A stretch of DNA of 64,000 nt from Pseudomonas sp. P7548. Lineage in GTDB: Bacteria; Pseudomonadota; Gammaproteobacteria; Pseudomonadales; Pseudomonadaceae. Location: assembly GCF_013386585.1 (NCBI RefSeq), contig NZ_JACARO010000013.1:124001-188000 (forward strand), read 5' to 3'. The notes under the pieces were generated by a model. The model worked only from the letters and a program-made list of their open reading frames with translations, searched no databases and was not told the origin of the DNA. Of this stretch, positions 17,687 to 26,667 are shown piece by piece. A program made the translations under genes and the position numbers. Within the stretch, counting starts at the first letter, position 1; the number at the start of each line of letters is the position of its first letter.

Positions 17687-18466
17687 ATGCGCCCCAACGA
17701 GCGCCGCCAGCACATCCTTGAACTGCTTCGCCAGCGCGAGCGCATCTCCGTCGACGAACTGGCCCGTACCCTCAGCGCCTCCCAGGAAACCATCCGCCGC
17801 GACCTGGCGGACCTCGCCGATAGCGGCCAGGTCACCAAGTTCCATGGCGGGGCCTCGTTGCCGCCCCGGGGCGAACACGAGAACGCGTTTCAGACCCGCA
17901 TGAACGAGTTCTCCCAGGAAAAACGCGCAGTGGCGCGCTATGCCGCCGGCCTGTATTCGCCGGGGGACAGCCTGCTGATCGATACCGGCACCACCACCTT
18001 GTTTTTCGCCCGCGAACTGGCACGGCTCAACCGCATCACGGTAATCACCAATTCCCTGCAGATCGCCGACAGCATCGGTGCCAGTGGCAACCGGGTGTTC
18101 ATGATCGGTGGCGAGTACCGCCCCGAATCCAACCAGAACAGCGGGCCCCTGGCGTTGGAGCAGATCGCCCGTTTCAACGCCGAGCACGCGGTGGTCACCA
18201 TCGGTGCCCTGAGCGTGGACGGTGCGTTCGACTTCTCCATCGAAGAGGCCGAGATCGCCCGTGCGATGATTGCCCGGGCGCGCTACCTCACGGTGATCGC
18301 CGACTCGTCCAAGCTCGGCCGCAGTGCGTTGTTCCAGGTGTTTCCCCTGGAACGCATCGACCGCTTGATCATCGATCGCAAGCCGGTGGGCGAGCTGGGC
18401 AGTGCGTTGGCGCGGGCCAATGTGGACGTGCATGAGGCGCAGGTCACTCCGAAAACCGATTGGTAA
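17687..18466 (+). CDS. DeoR/GlpR-family transcriptional repressor
   Basis: 259-aa regulator. The N-terminal helix-turn-helix (RRQHILELLRQRERISVDELA, split at about residues 5-40, then SASQETIRRDLADL) is the DeoR signature, and the C-terminal DeoRC sugar-phosphate sensor has DTGTTTLFFAREL, VITNSLQIA and ADSSKLGRSALFQV. It follows a GGAG ribosome site. DeoR proteins usually sense a phosphorylated intermediate; here the FGGY kinase operon 20253-24323 and the APC permease are the likely targets, though they are on the opposite strand and convergent to it. Confidence 0.87.
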   Translation: MRPNERRQHILELLRQRERISVDELARTLSASQETIRRDLADLADSGQVTKFHGGASLPPRGEHENAFQTRMNEFSQEKRAVARYAAGLYSPGDSLLIDTGTTTLFFARELARLNRITVITNSLQIADSIGASGNRVFMIGGEYRPESNQNSGPLALEQIARFNAEHAVVTIGALSVDGAFDFSIEEAEIARAMIARARYLTVIADSSKLGRSALFQVFPLERIDRLIIDRKPVGELGSALARANVDVHEAQVTPKTDW

Positions 18467-18471
18467 ACCCC

Positions 18472-18491
18472 CGGCTGCCCAGGGGCAGCCG
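18472..18491. terminator. Hairpin between convergent DeoR and APC permease genes
   Basis: CGGCTGCC and GGCAGCCG form an 8-bp stem with a 4-base loop, starting 5 bases after the DeoR stop codon. No T run follows, so it is a weak or bidirectional terminator at best. Confidence 0.45.
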
Positions 18492-18568
18492 AGGAATCGC
18501 GCGCAGCCGGATGCCGCAAGGCTGGGGTGCAGCCTCTGCCGTATCAGGTGGGCGAAAGGGGGTGTGGC

Positions 18569-20044
18569 TTACAGGTAATGCTGGATCGGCGGCATCTGTT
18601 CCAGTTGCTTGCGACGGGTGACCCACACGCAGGCAAACACCACGGCGCCGACCGCGATCAGGCCCAGCACGTACATCTGCGCCACGCGAAAGTCCGCCGG
18701 GATCATGAACACGCACAGCTCCACGAACAGCCACAGGCACGCGCCAACCACCACCGGCCACTCCCATTTGCCCAGGGTGAAATCGTCGGCGTGGTGCAGC
18801 TGTTTGTGGCGGGTGCCGATGTACAGCAGCACGGTGGCGCTGTAGAGCAGGGCCGGCAGCAGGGTGGCCGCACCGAGGATTTGCGTGAGGGCATCGGGGT
18901 CGCTGTAGAAGCTCAGCACAATGATCATCGGGATCAGCGCTGCCACAATGGTCGCCCACAGCGGGCCGCCGGTGGGGCGTGGTACGTAGCTCAAGGCTTC
19001 GGCGAATGGCAGGCGCCCGTCGCGGGCCATGGCGTGCACCAGGCGGCTGTTGCTGGTCATGATCACCAGGCCGCAGGCAAAGATCGCCACGCACACCACC
19101 AACAGGATGAGCTTGCTCAGGGTTTCACCCAGGGTGATGCGGATCACGTCTGCCACCGGTGCCGAACTCTTGCTCAACTCGGCCACCTGATCGCCCAGGC
19201 CCATGCCGATCACCATCAGGAACAACGTGCCCATCACGCCACTGGCCAGTACCGCGTGGACCATCGCTCGAGGCACCACCTGCTTGGGGTTGAGGGTCTC
19301 TTCGGCCAGGTTGGCCGCCGCTTCCCAACCCACCAGGGTGAACGCGCCGAGCAGGCCCGAGAGCATGAACGGGCCGAGCCAGCCGTAGTAATGCTCGGTG
19401 GGGGCAATGCCGGTGGACAGCAGGTTGGACGCCTGGCCCTTGCCGAAGAACGTCACGGCGATGCCGATGCCGACGATCAGGCCGATCATCGCGATCACTT
19501 CCGCTCCCACGGCCATGTTGTTGATCTTGGTCAGGATCGGCGTCGACCAAATGATCAGCAGCATCTGGATAAACAGCACCACCACGGTGGTGATGGCGCC
19601 CGCCGCCGGGGAGTACTCAAGCCCCAGCAAGGGGAACAGCGCCACCTGGGCCAGCCCGTAGTCCACCGCCAGCAGCACTACGGCGATGAACGCGAAGCTC
19701 ATCCAGCCAAACCACCAGCCCAGCACCGGGTTGACCAGGCGACTGGCCCACTGGTAGCTGAAACCGGACAGCGGGATCTTGCTCGCCAGCAGCCCGAACA
19801 CCAGCGCCACCAGCAGGGTGCCAAGGGTTGCGATGGGCCAGGTCCACATGCCGATGGGGCCGCTGGAGACCAGCACCGAACCGTAGGTGGAAAACAGCCC
19901 GGTGGTGATCGAGATAAACGAAAACGCCACGGCAAAGGATTCGAACTTGCCCAGGGAGCGTTCAAACTGTTCCTTGTAGCCGGTGCCGCTGTCGGCACCT
20001 TTATCGGGTAAAACGGTTTGCGGACTCGAAAGAGTGTCAGACAT
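18569..20044 (-). CDS. Amino acid/polyamine/choline (APC) family permease
   Basis: 491-aa membrane transporter with about twelve hydrophobic segments and the APC-type first helix FAVAFSFISITTGLFSTYG. GWEAAANLAEETLNPKQVVPRAM mid-protein is the conserved loop of this family. The start at 20044 (MSDTLSS) follows GGAG; the frame is open to 20137 without support. It is monocistronic between the DeoR gene and the kinase operon. It may import an amino alcohol or amino-acid-like compound that the adjacent kinase and flavoproteins process, which is an inference from position only. Confidence 0.83.
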   Translation of the reverse strand: MSDTLSSPQTVLPDKGADSGTGYKEQFERSLGKFESFAVAFSFISITTGLFSTYGSVLVSSGPIGMWTWPIATLGTLLVALVFGLLASKIPLSGFSYQWASRLVNPVLGWWFGWMSFAFIAVVLLAVDYGLAQVALFPLLGLEYSPAAGAITTVVVLFIQMLLIIWSTPILTKINNMAVGAEVIAMIGLIVGIGIAVTFFGKGQASNLLSTGIAPTEHYYGWLGPFMLSGLLGAFTLVGWEAAANLAEETLNPKQVVPRAMVHAVLASGVMGTLFLMVIGMGLGDQVAELSKSSAPVADVIRITLGETLSKLILLVVCVAIFACGLVIMTSNSRLVHAMARDGRLPFAEALSYVPRPTGGPLWATIVAALIPMIIVLSFYSDPDALTQILGAATLLPALLYSATVLLYIGTRHKQLHHADDFTLGKWEWPVVVGACLWLFVELCVFMIPADFRVAQMYVLGLIAVGAVVFACVWVTRRKQLEQMPPIQHYL

Positions 20045-20216
20045 GGGAATGTCTCCTTCAAAAATGCACAGGACAAGGCTCGGCGCACGGGTTGACAGGG
20101 CAACCTGAGACGCCTGGGGCCCGACGGGGTGACGCACTTCATATGCCAGCGTGTTTTTTGTTGTGGTTTTGCCTTTTTCGGCGTTGTGAGCCGGTCAACT
20201 CCCTGGCGGTGTAGCG

Positions 20217-20240
20217 GGTGACAACCTGCCTGTTGTCACC
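20217..20240. terminator. 9-bp stem hairpin after the kinase operon
   Basis: GGTGACAAC and GTTGTCACC pair perfectly around a 6-base loop, 12 bases downstream of the kinase stop on the minus strand. No T run. It likely ends the leftward kinase operon; the other bases of 20045-20252 would hold the permease promoter. Confidence 0.5.
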
Positions 20241-20252
20241 GGTTGCCTGCGG

Positions 20253-21668
20253 CTAGCGCCAGGTGCGACAGCGGCTGACCGCGTCGCTGAAGGTGTCCCT
20301 CCACGCGCGGGCGGTGGCCGCGCTGACCCTGGGGTGAAACTCGGTGCAGGTGTTGCGCGGTGCCACCAGGGTTTTGCCCAGTCCACGGGCGGCCAGTGCT
20401 GCACAACCAAAGGCGGTGAGTTCGTCGAAACGCTGGGTCACGATGCACCGTTGCAAGGCGTCGGCGAGGAACTGCGCGAAATAGGGGCTGCGCGCCAGGC
20501 CGCCATCGATGGACAGGCGGTCGGTGACGCTGAGGAACTGGTCCATGGCGCTGATCACCTCGACACTGCGCAGGGCCACACCTTCCAGCACGGCCTGGCA
20601 CATGTCCTGGCGCGTGGTGCCGCCGTGCATACCCACCCACAAGGCGGCCGCGCTGCGGTCCCAGTGCGGGCAGGCCAGGCCCGACAATGCCGGCACGAAC
20701 GCCAGCTGGCGGGCAATCGCCGGGGGCTGGTCGAAGCCGGCCAGTTCGGAAAAGTCACTGAACAGGCCCAACCGGCCGGCCCATTCCACGGCGGCGCTGG
20801 CGTCGTACACGCCGCCGTCCATGGCGTACACCGGCTTGCCGTCGATCTGCCAGGCAATGGTGGCGAGCAGGCCTTTATCCGGGGCGCGGATGATCTCGTC
20901 ACCGGTCAGGGTCAGGGCAAACGCCCCTGTGCCAAAGGTGATCTTGGCATCGCCGGCCTTACGGCAACCGTGGCCGTACAACGAGGCTTGCTGGTCGACC
21001 ACGGCGGCGGTGACCGGCGTGGCGCCGATTTCACCGAAATGGCCGACGGTGTCGAGAATCGGCGGCAGGGTCTCGATGGGCACCCCGAACAGTTCACAGA
21101 GTTCGGCGTCCCATTGCCCGGTGGCCAGGTTCATCAGCGAAGTGCGCGACGCGGTGGTGACATCGGTGGCGAACACCCCGGTTAGGCGGTCGAGAAACCA
21201 CGCATCGCTGGTGCCCAGGCGCAGGCGTCCGGCCTTGAGCGCCTGCTGGGCCGCGGGCAGGTGGTTGATGATCCAGCTCAGCTTGCTCGCCGAAAAGTAC
21301 GGGTCCAGCGGCAGCCCGGCACGGGCCAGGGTCAGGCCTTCGCCACCTTCGGCGCGCAGCCGTTCGATGGCCGGGCCGGTGCGGTTATCTTGCCAGACGA
21401 TCACCGGCGACAGCGGTTTGCCGGTGATCGCGTCCCATGCCAGGCAGCTTTCACCCTGGTTGGCCAGGCCGATGGCATCCACGCGCCCGGTGGACTCCAG
21501 GCAGCGTTGCAGGTTGGCCAGCAGCTCCAGCGGGTCATGCTCGACCCAGCCCGGCTGCGGGTGGTGTTGCTGGTGGCGCAAGGCGAGCTGGATATCGGCC
21601 GAGCCGTCATCGCTGACCACCAGCACGCGGGTGCTGGTGGTGCCTTGGTCCAGGGCGGCAATTCTCAT
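20253..21668 (-). CDS. FGGY-family carbohydrate kinase, glycerol-kinase-like
   Basis: 471-aa sugar/polyol kinase. The N-terminal ATP site DQGTTSTR (residues 7-14) closely follows the GlpK motif, and the C-terminal SIDGGLARSPYFAQFLAD matches the second FGGY signature region. VIVWQDNRT and FGTGAFALT are also typical. It overlaps the next flavoprotein gene start by 4 bases. Shorter than GlpK (about 500 aa) and without its regulatory loops. With two flavoproteins of G3P-dehydrogenase-like type it suggests phosphorylation then oxidation of a polyol or amino alcohol. Substrate unknown. Confidence 0.85.
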   Translation of the reverse strand: MRIAALDQGTTSTRVLVVSDDGSADIQLALRHQQHHPQPGWVEHDPLELLANLQRCLESTGRVDAIGLANQGESCLAWDAITGKPLSPVIVWQDNRTGPAIERLRAEGGEGLTLARAGLPLDPYFSASKLSWIINHLPAAQQALKAGRLRLGTSDAWFLDRLTGVFATDVTTASRTSLMNLATGQWDAELCELFGVPIETLPPILDTVGHFGEIGATPVTAAVVDQQASLYGHGCRKAGDAKITFGTGAFALTLTGDEIIRAPDKGLLATIAWQIDGKPVYAMDGGVYDASAAVEWAGRLGLFSDFSELAGFDQPPAIARQLAFVPALSGLACPHWDRSAAALWVGMHGGTTRQDMCQAVLEGVALRSVEVISAMDQFLSVTDRLSIDGGLARSPYFAQFLADALQRCIVTQRFDELTAFGCAALAARGLGKTLVAPRNTCTEFHPRVSAATARAWRDTFSDAVSRCRTWR

Positions 21669-22927
21669 GGCGTTTCTCCTTTGTTCGGCGCGGGGTGTTC
21701 ATGGCCGACAAAGTCGACATCCAGTTGCGTGATACGGGCGTTGAGTTTGAGTGCGGCGATGGGGATAAGGATGCGTCGTTCCGGCAGGCAGGCCAGGGCC
21801 TTGCTCCAGATCGGCACACCGTCGGCATACACCGTCAGTTCGCCTTCGTAGGCGGTGCTGACGCGCAACTGCAGGTGTTCAAGGCCGGCCACGCCGGTCG
21901 GGGCAAAGCGTTGCGGCACGCAGAGTTTCAGCGGCGGGCGGCAGCGGATGGCCAGGGTGCGGTGGGCCGCGGGGATTTCACCGCGCAGGTCCTTGGCCAG
22001 CAGGCGTGCCACGCGGGCCCCTTCGCGCCACGACCAGCCGGCGGTTTCCACCGGGCGCAGCAGGTTGCCGGCGGCGAAGTAGGCCGGGTCGGAGCAGCGG
22101 CCGTATTGGTCGATCACCGGGCCACGGCTGCCCGGGTCCAGCATCAAGTGGCTCTGGCGCACCAGGCTGGCTTCCGGCAGGAACTGCCCGGTGAGCAACA
22201 CGCCGTCGCAGGCCAGGCGCTGCACTTGCCCGTTGGCCAGGCGCACGCTGGCGGCCTCTACACGACCGGTGCCGTGGATCTCCAAGAGCTCGGCACCGTA
22301 ATGCACCGGCACGCCGCACAGCCATGGGAACAGCGACAACGGCCAACGCGCGGTGGCACGGAAGTTCGACTCGATCATCGCCACCGGCTTGATCCCGGCA
22401 CGGCGGCAACTGAACACCGAGGACAAACTCACCAGTTCGGTGCCGACAATCAGCGGCCGTTCGAACGGCTTGAGGTGTTGCAGGTACAGGTAGGCTTGCA
22501 GGGCACCGGTGTTGATCACCCCCAGAGGCCGGTCACCGCCGATCAGGCGCGCCGAGCGCGGGTTCTCGCGCACGCCGGTGGCCAGCAGCACACGCTTGGC
22601 TTGCAGGGTAAAGGCGCCGTCGTCGTTCACCAGCTGCAGGCAACCGCCGTGGCCCAGTTGGGTCACGGTGTGGCCCAGGCGCAGGTGCACACCCGCGGCC
22701 AGGGCTTCGGCGACGTTGCGGCGGGCATAGTCGGGCCCGGTATACAGGCGGCCGTATTCGCGAACACCGAACGGCGGGTGGCCGCAATGGCGCGGCACGC
22801 CACCGGCCACGCTGTCGCGTTCGATCACCACCACGTTGTCCACGCCCTGGCGGCGCAGTTCAACGGCGGCCGACAAGCCGGCCGGGCCGCTGCCGATGAT
22901 CGCCACGTCTACGTACTCAGTCTTCAT
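21665..22927 (-). CDS. NAD(P)/FAD-dependent oxidoreductase (GlpB/HcnB-like accessory flavoprotein)
   Basis: 420-aa flavoprotein with an N-terminal Rossmann site (VAIIGSGPAGLSAAVELRR near residues 8-26), a second nucleotide-binding region and YFAAGNLLRPVETAGW as the FAD-binding end. CGHPPFGVREYGRLYTGPDYA is typical of oxidoreductases that accompany GlpA-like enzymes. No BFD cysteine cluster is present; that is carried by the partner 22917-24323. It overlaps the kinase gene by 4 bases and its partner by 11 bases. Probably receives electrons from the partner and hands them to the respiratory chain or NAD(P). Confidence 0.78.
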   Translation of the reverse strand: MKTEYVDVAIIGSGPAGLSAAVELRRQGVDNVVVIERDSVAGGVPRHCGHPPFGVREYGRLYTGPDYARRNVAEALAAGVHLRLGHTVTQLGHGGCLQLVNDDGAFTLQAKRVLLATGVRENPRSARLIGGDRPLGVINTGALQAYLYLQHLKPFERPLIVGTELVSLSSVFSCRRAGIKPVAMIESNFRATARWPLSLFPWLCGVPVHYGAELLEIHGTGRVEAASVRLANGQVQRLACDGVLLTGQFLPEASLVRQSHLMLDPGSRGPVIDQYGRCSDPAYFAAGNLLRPVETAGWSWREGARVARLLAKDLRGEIPAAHRTLAIRCRPPLKLCVPQRFAPTGVAGLEHLQLRVSTAYEGELTVYADGVPIWSKALACLPERRILIPIAALKLNARITQLDVDFVGHEHPAPNKGETP

Positions 22928-24323
22928 GGGCGGCTCCTGTGGCCAGTGGCAGTGCGAGGTGCCCGGCGCTCAGTTCGGCCACGCGGGCGCCGCAGTAAAA
23001 ACCTTGGCAGCGGCCCATGCATGCACGGGTGCGACGCTTGAGGCCACCGAGGTCGCCGGGGGGCAGGGGGCTGGCGAAGGTGGCCTGGATTTCCCGCGAG
23101 GTGACCCACTCGCAATGGCAGACGATTTCGCCAAAGCCCGCCTGCTGATAGTCCCGTGGCAGGTGCTCGGCGAGGTTGGGCAAGTGCGGCCAGCTCAGGT
23201 GCGTGACGGGCGCGTGCTGGACGCGCTGCCTGTACAGCTCGAACACATGCCGGGCAATGCCCAGCGCCGCCGTCAGTCCGGTGGAGCGGATACCGCCGAC
23301 GGTGATCCACTGCTGCCCGGCCACTTCATGGATGCGGTATTCCTTCTTCTCGCTGGCGGGGCGCAGGGCGGCGTAGGTGGCGGTCACCGGCATGCCCTCC
23401 AGCGCCGGAATGCGTGCCACGGCGGCGTCGATCAATTGGTTGAGGATGGCGGGGGTCAGGCCGGCGTGAACGCGGTCGTCCTGTTCTTCGGCGGTGGGCC
23501 CCACCAGCAGGTTGCCAAAGACGGTGCGGGTGATGACGATGCCTTTGGTGCGCTCGTTGGGCACCGGCAGGATGATGTTGCCGAGCAGGGCGGACGCGGC
23601 CTTGTCGAACACCACGAACTGGCCTTTGCGCGGGTGGATGCTGAAGGTGCTGTCGCCCAGCAGGCGGTGTTCCAAGTGGTCGCCGAACAGCCCGGCGCAG
23701 TTGATCACGGTGTTGGCGGTAAAACTGCCGCGCGAGGTGCAGAGCTGCCACGCCTGGCCGTCAAAGTGCCCGGCCTCGACCTCGGTGGCGGTGTGCACGC
23801 GGGCGCCGTGGGCCATGGCCTGTTGCAGGTAACCCAGGGGCGCGGACCACGGGTCGATCAGGTATTCCCCCGGCACCGCCACGGCCCCCAGGGCACCGTG
23901 GGCCAGGTGGGGTTCGGCGTGCTGAAGCTGCTTTGGGCCGATCAGGTGAGCATCGGCCACGCCATTTTCATGGGCCTGTTGCAGGATGCCATCGAGCTTG
24001 GCCAGGTCGTCGTCACTCCACGCCACCACCATGGCGCCGGTCTTGAGCAGCGGCAGGTTCATGTGCCCATGGATCTCCAGGTATTCCTGGTAACCCGCTT
24101 TCATGCACGCCAGCTCGAGGCTGCCCGTCGGCGCATCGAAACCGGTGTGCAAGATGGCGCTGTTGCCCTTGCTCGCACCCGAGAGAATGTCGGTGCCTTT
24201 TTCCAGCAACAGCACCCGTGCCCCTTCGAGGGTGAAGCGCCGCGCCATGGCGCAACCCACGACGCCGGCGCCGATGATAGCGACATCATAAATGTCGGTG
24301 GGATGGGCAAATGATGGGCTCAT
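22917..24323 (-). CDS. GlpA-like FAD-dependent dehydrogenase with C-terminal [2Fe-2S] domain
   Basis: 468-aa DAO-superfamily flavoprotein. DVAIIGAGVVGCAMARRF (about residues 13-30) binds FAD and SGASKGNSAILHTGFDAP is the segment conserved in anaerobic glycerol-3-phosphate dehydrogenase GlpA and L-2-hydroxyglutarate oxidases. The last 100 residues have CHCEWV and later CMGRCQGFYC, a BFD-like four-cysteine [2Fe-2S] domain as in GlpA. First gene of the leftward operon with 21665-22927 and the FGGY kinase. It likely oxidises the phosphorylated product of the kinase, but no direct proof. Confidence 0.82.
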   Translation of the reverse strand: MSPSFAHPTDIYDVAIIGAGVVGCAMARRFTLEGARVLLLEKGTDILSGASKGNSAILHTGFDAPTGSLELACMKAGYQEYLEIHGHMNLPLLKTGAMVVAWSDDDLAKLDGILQQAHENGVADAHLIGPKQLQHAEPHLAHGALGAVAVPGEYLIDPWSAPLGYLQQAMAHGARVHTATEVEAGHFDGQAWQLCTSRGSFTANTVINCAGLFGDHLEHRLLGDSTFSIHPRKGQFVVFDKAASALLGNIILPVPNERTKGIVITRTVFGNLLVGPTAEEQDDRVHAGLTPAILNQLIDAAVARIPALEGMPVTATYAALRPASEKKEYRIHEVAGQQWITVGGIRSTGLTAALGIARHVFELYRQRVQHAPVTHLSWPHLPNLAEHLPRDYQQAGFGEIVCHCEWVTSREIQATFASPLPPGDLGGLKRRTRACMGRCQGFYCGARVAELSAGHLALPLATGAAHED

Positions 24324-24816
24324 TGTGCGGCGTAGTCCTTGTGTCGATAACGTGACTTGAATGCCGGTAACGGAGCAGTGACTGTGCCAGTCGAGGTATT
24401 GAGTGTGGGGTTGTTGTTTTTAAGGCGCTCTATTCGGTCATAAAAGGATAAAGCACGCCTTAAACCTATAGAGCATTGGTTTTATTGGTTTTCTGCGAGG
24501 GTTATTGAACGTTTTAACACTGCTACTTTGCGACACAGTGGGGCGAAGTAACGTTACAAGTGCACTCAAGTGAGGCGTTCGCTTAGTTGTGTACCCACTA
24601 TGACTAAGTTGCAGGGCAACTAAGGTGCGTGGTGATATTTTGGAGCAAAAGTGATTCGGTCAAATAACCGTTGATAAATGACCGAAAGGGCGGTTAAAAA
24701 AACCAATACCCACGTTTAAAACCAACACTGGCGCACTCCCTGCGAAGGTCACGGTGTAGCGGCACATCGATAAAAACCAGCCGCCTTGCCGTTGAACACA
24801 CCAGAGAGGATGTTCC
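24324..24816. promoter_or_regulatory. AT-rich 493-base divergent intergenic region
   Basis: No convincing gene in either direction. The DNA is clearly more AT-rich than its neighbours and contains short inverted pairs (CTTAGT...ACTAAG around 24582-24608, AGTTGC...GCAACT around 24609-24621). It must hold the promoters of the GlpA-like operon (leftward) and the ureohydrolase gene (rightward). Binding sites for the DeoR or AraC proteins may lie here; no consensus is recognised. Confidence 0.5.
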
Positions 24817-25719
24817 ATGCGTAACTTCGCAATCATTGAAGCCCCGTCCGTGCTCGGGCATATCCCCACTCACCTGGGCGTGGCCCGCATGCCGGATGCG
24901 CTGCTCAAGGCCGGCCTGGCCGAGCGGCTGGGCGCGCGCCATGCCGGCCGCGTGGAGTCGCCACCGTGGCGCGAGGAGCGCGACCCGGAAACCCAGATCA
25001 TGAACCCCCACGCCATCAACGAATACTCCATCACCCTGGCGAACACCGTCGGGGAGGTGCTGGACAAGGGCGAGTTCCCGGTGGTGATCGGCGGCGACTG
25101 CTCGATCCTGCTGGGCACCTTGTTGGCGCTGCGCCGCCGTGGGCGCTTCGGGCTGTTTTACCTGGACGGTCATGCAGACTTCTATGAGGCCGAAAAGAAC
25201 CCGATCTCCGGCGCTGCCTCGGCCAGTGACCTGGGCTACGCCACCGGCCGTGGCCCGGCAGTGGTGGCCGATATTGAAGGCCGCCGCCCGCTGTTGCGTG
25301 ACGACGATGTGGTGCTGTTCGGCTACCGCGACGGTGCGATCCAGGCCCGCAACCGTTGCCAGCCGATCCCCGAAGACCTGCTGGCGTTCAACCGCAACGA
25401 AGTGCGCATACTCGGCACGCAAACTGCTGCTGAAGAAGCGGTGGCCCATCTGACCCGTGTCGACGGCCCGGAAGGTTTCTGGATTCACGTCGACGTCGAC
25501 GTGCTGGACCAGGGCATCATGTGGGCCTGTGACCACCCGCAGCCGGACGGTTTCTCCTGGGACGACCTGGCCACCACGCTGCGCACCGCCATGCAGTCGC
25601 CACAGGCCATTGGCATTCAATTCACCATCTACAACCCCGACATGGACCCGGGCCACCTCAGTGGTCGCGGCCTGGCCGGCACCATCGCCAGGGCGCTCGC
25701 ACCGTTCGGCAAAGCCTGA
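24817..25719 (+). CDS. Ureohydrolase (arginase/agmatinase) family protein with a variant metal site
   Basis: 300-aa member of the arginase superfamily, whose enzymes hydrolyse guanidino groups to urea using two Mn ions. Metal motifs are GGDCS (residues 92-96), DGHAD (116-120) and HVDVDVLD (D225, D227). The first motif is GGDHS in classical arginases, agmatinases and formiminoglutamases, so a metal-ligand His is replaced by Cys95. Other ligands are intact. The start follows AGAGAGGA at good spacing. Next to an AraC regulator, a PLP lyase and an amino-acid binding protein, it may belong to a specialised amino acid or guanidino compound pathway. Substrate not predictable. Confidence 0.82.
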   Translation: MRNFAIIEAPSVLGHIPTHLGVARMPDALLKAGLAERLGARHAGRVESPPWREERDPETQIMNPHAINEYSITLANTVGEVLDKGEFPVVIGGDCSILLGTLLALRRRGRFGLFYLDGHADFYEAEKNPISGAASASDLGYATGRGPAVVADIEGRRPLLRDDDVVLFGYRDGAIQARNRCQPIPEDLLAFNRNEVRILGTQTAAEEAVAHLTRVDGPEGFWIHVDVDVLDQGIMWACDHPQPDGFSWDDLATTLRTAMQSPQAIGIQFTIYNPDMDPGHLSGRGLAGTIARALAPFGKA

Positions 25720-25764
25720 TCGGTGGTGGCGGTGCTCGGTATTTGCTCAGAGGAGGGCTGCCCG

Positions 25765-26577
25765 ATGACCACCGCCGATTCCGTGAGGTACTGGCGTTCG
25801 CCGATCCTGCCGGACGCCGACCTGCTGAGTGCCACCTACCATCGACAGCGTTTCGCGGCGCACTGGCACGACACCTACACCGTGTCGGTGATCGAAGCCG
25901 GTGCCCAGCGTTACGACTACCGTGGCAGCCGTCACGTGGCCGATGCGGGCTGCGTGCCGGTGCTCAACCCGGGTGAGGTGCACACCGGTTCGCCGGCCAT
26001 GGACGGTGGCTGGCAATACCGGGTGTTCTACCTGCCGATCGACTTCGTGCAACAGGTGATGAATGACCTGTGCGACCGCCCGTGCGACCTGCCGTGGTTT
26101 CGCGACGACATCCTGCGTGACCCCGACCTGACCCGCAAAATGCTGCGGGCCCACCGCGCCCTGCAGCAGCCGGACGACGCCCTTGGCGCCGAGCACGCGT
26201 TGCTCGATGCGGTGTCCACCCTGTTGATCCGCCATGCCGGGCAGCGTCCTCCGGTGGCACAGGTGCTGCGCGATGCGGCGCGTGTCGAGACCCTCAAGGC
26301 GCGCTTGATGAGCGACCTGGCCGAGCCCCTGACCTTGAGTGAACTGGCGGGTGAGGTGGGCTTGTCGACCTTTCACGCGGCGCGCCTGTTCAGCCGCGAA
26401 ACCGGCCTGGCACCCCATGCCTGGCGCAATCAATACCGTTTGAACCTGGCCCTGCACCTACTGCGCGACGGCGTGCCCGCCACGGATGTAGCCAGTGCCA
26501 GCGGCTTTGCCGACCTCAGCCATTTCACCCGGCATTTCAAGAAAAGCTTTGGCGTGACGCCGGGTCGCTGGCGCTGA
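25765..26577 (+). CDS. AraC-family transcriptional regulator
   Basis: 270-aa regulator. The N-terminal cupin-like sensing domain begins with HRQRFAAHWHDTYTVSVIEAG and PGEVHTG. Two helix-turn-helix motifs are at the C-terminus (LTLSELAGEVGLSTFHAARLF and ATDVASASGFADLSHFTRHF), the AraC/XylS signature. ATG 25765 is chosen because AGAGGAGGG lies 7 bases upstream; an in-frame ATG at 25723 is poorer. It is 45 bases downstream of the ureohydrolase gene, probably cotranscribed, and likely controls the ureohydrolase to binding-protein gene group. Confidence 0.87.
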   Translation: MTTADSVRYWRSPILPDADLLSATYHRQRFAAHWHDTYTVSVIEAGAQRYDYRGSRHVADAGCVPVLNPGEVHTGSPAMDGGWQYRVFYLPIDFVQQVMNDLCDRPCDLPWFRDDILRDPDLTRKMLRAHRALQQPDDALGAEHALLDAVSTLLIRHAGQRPPVAQVLRDAARVETLKARLMSDLAEPLTLSELAGEVGLSTFHAARLFSRETGLAPHAWRNQYRLNLALHLLRDGVPATDVASASGFADLSHFTRHFKKSFGVTPGRWR

Positions 26578-26667
26578 GTTTATTTTCGTAAAGCGCAAGA
26601 ACGTTCAATCGCCGCCGCTGTGCCACTCCCTATGATTTTTCCATCATCTGGAAGTGGAACCCCTGTC

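Noticed and set aside
17687..18466. Specific erythritol or glycerol operon annotation (eryABD, glp)
   Set aside because: DeoR, FGGY kinase and GlpA-like protein share families with those operons, but GlpF, GlpD or EryC-type genes are missing and the APC permease does not fit; no gene symbol given.
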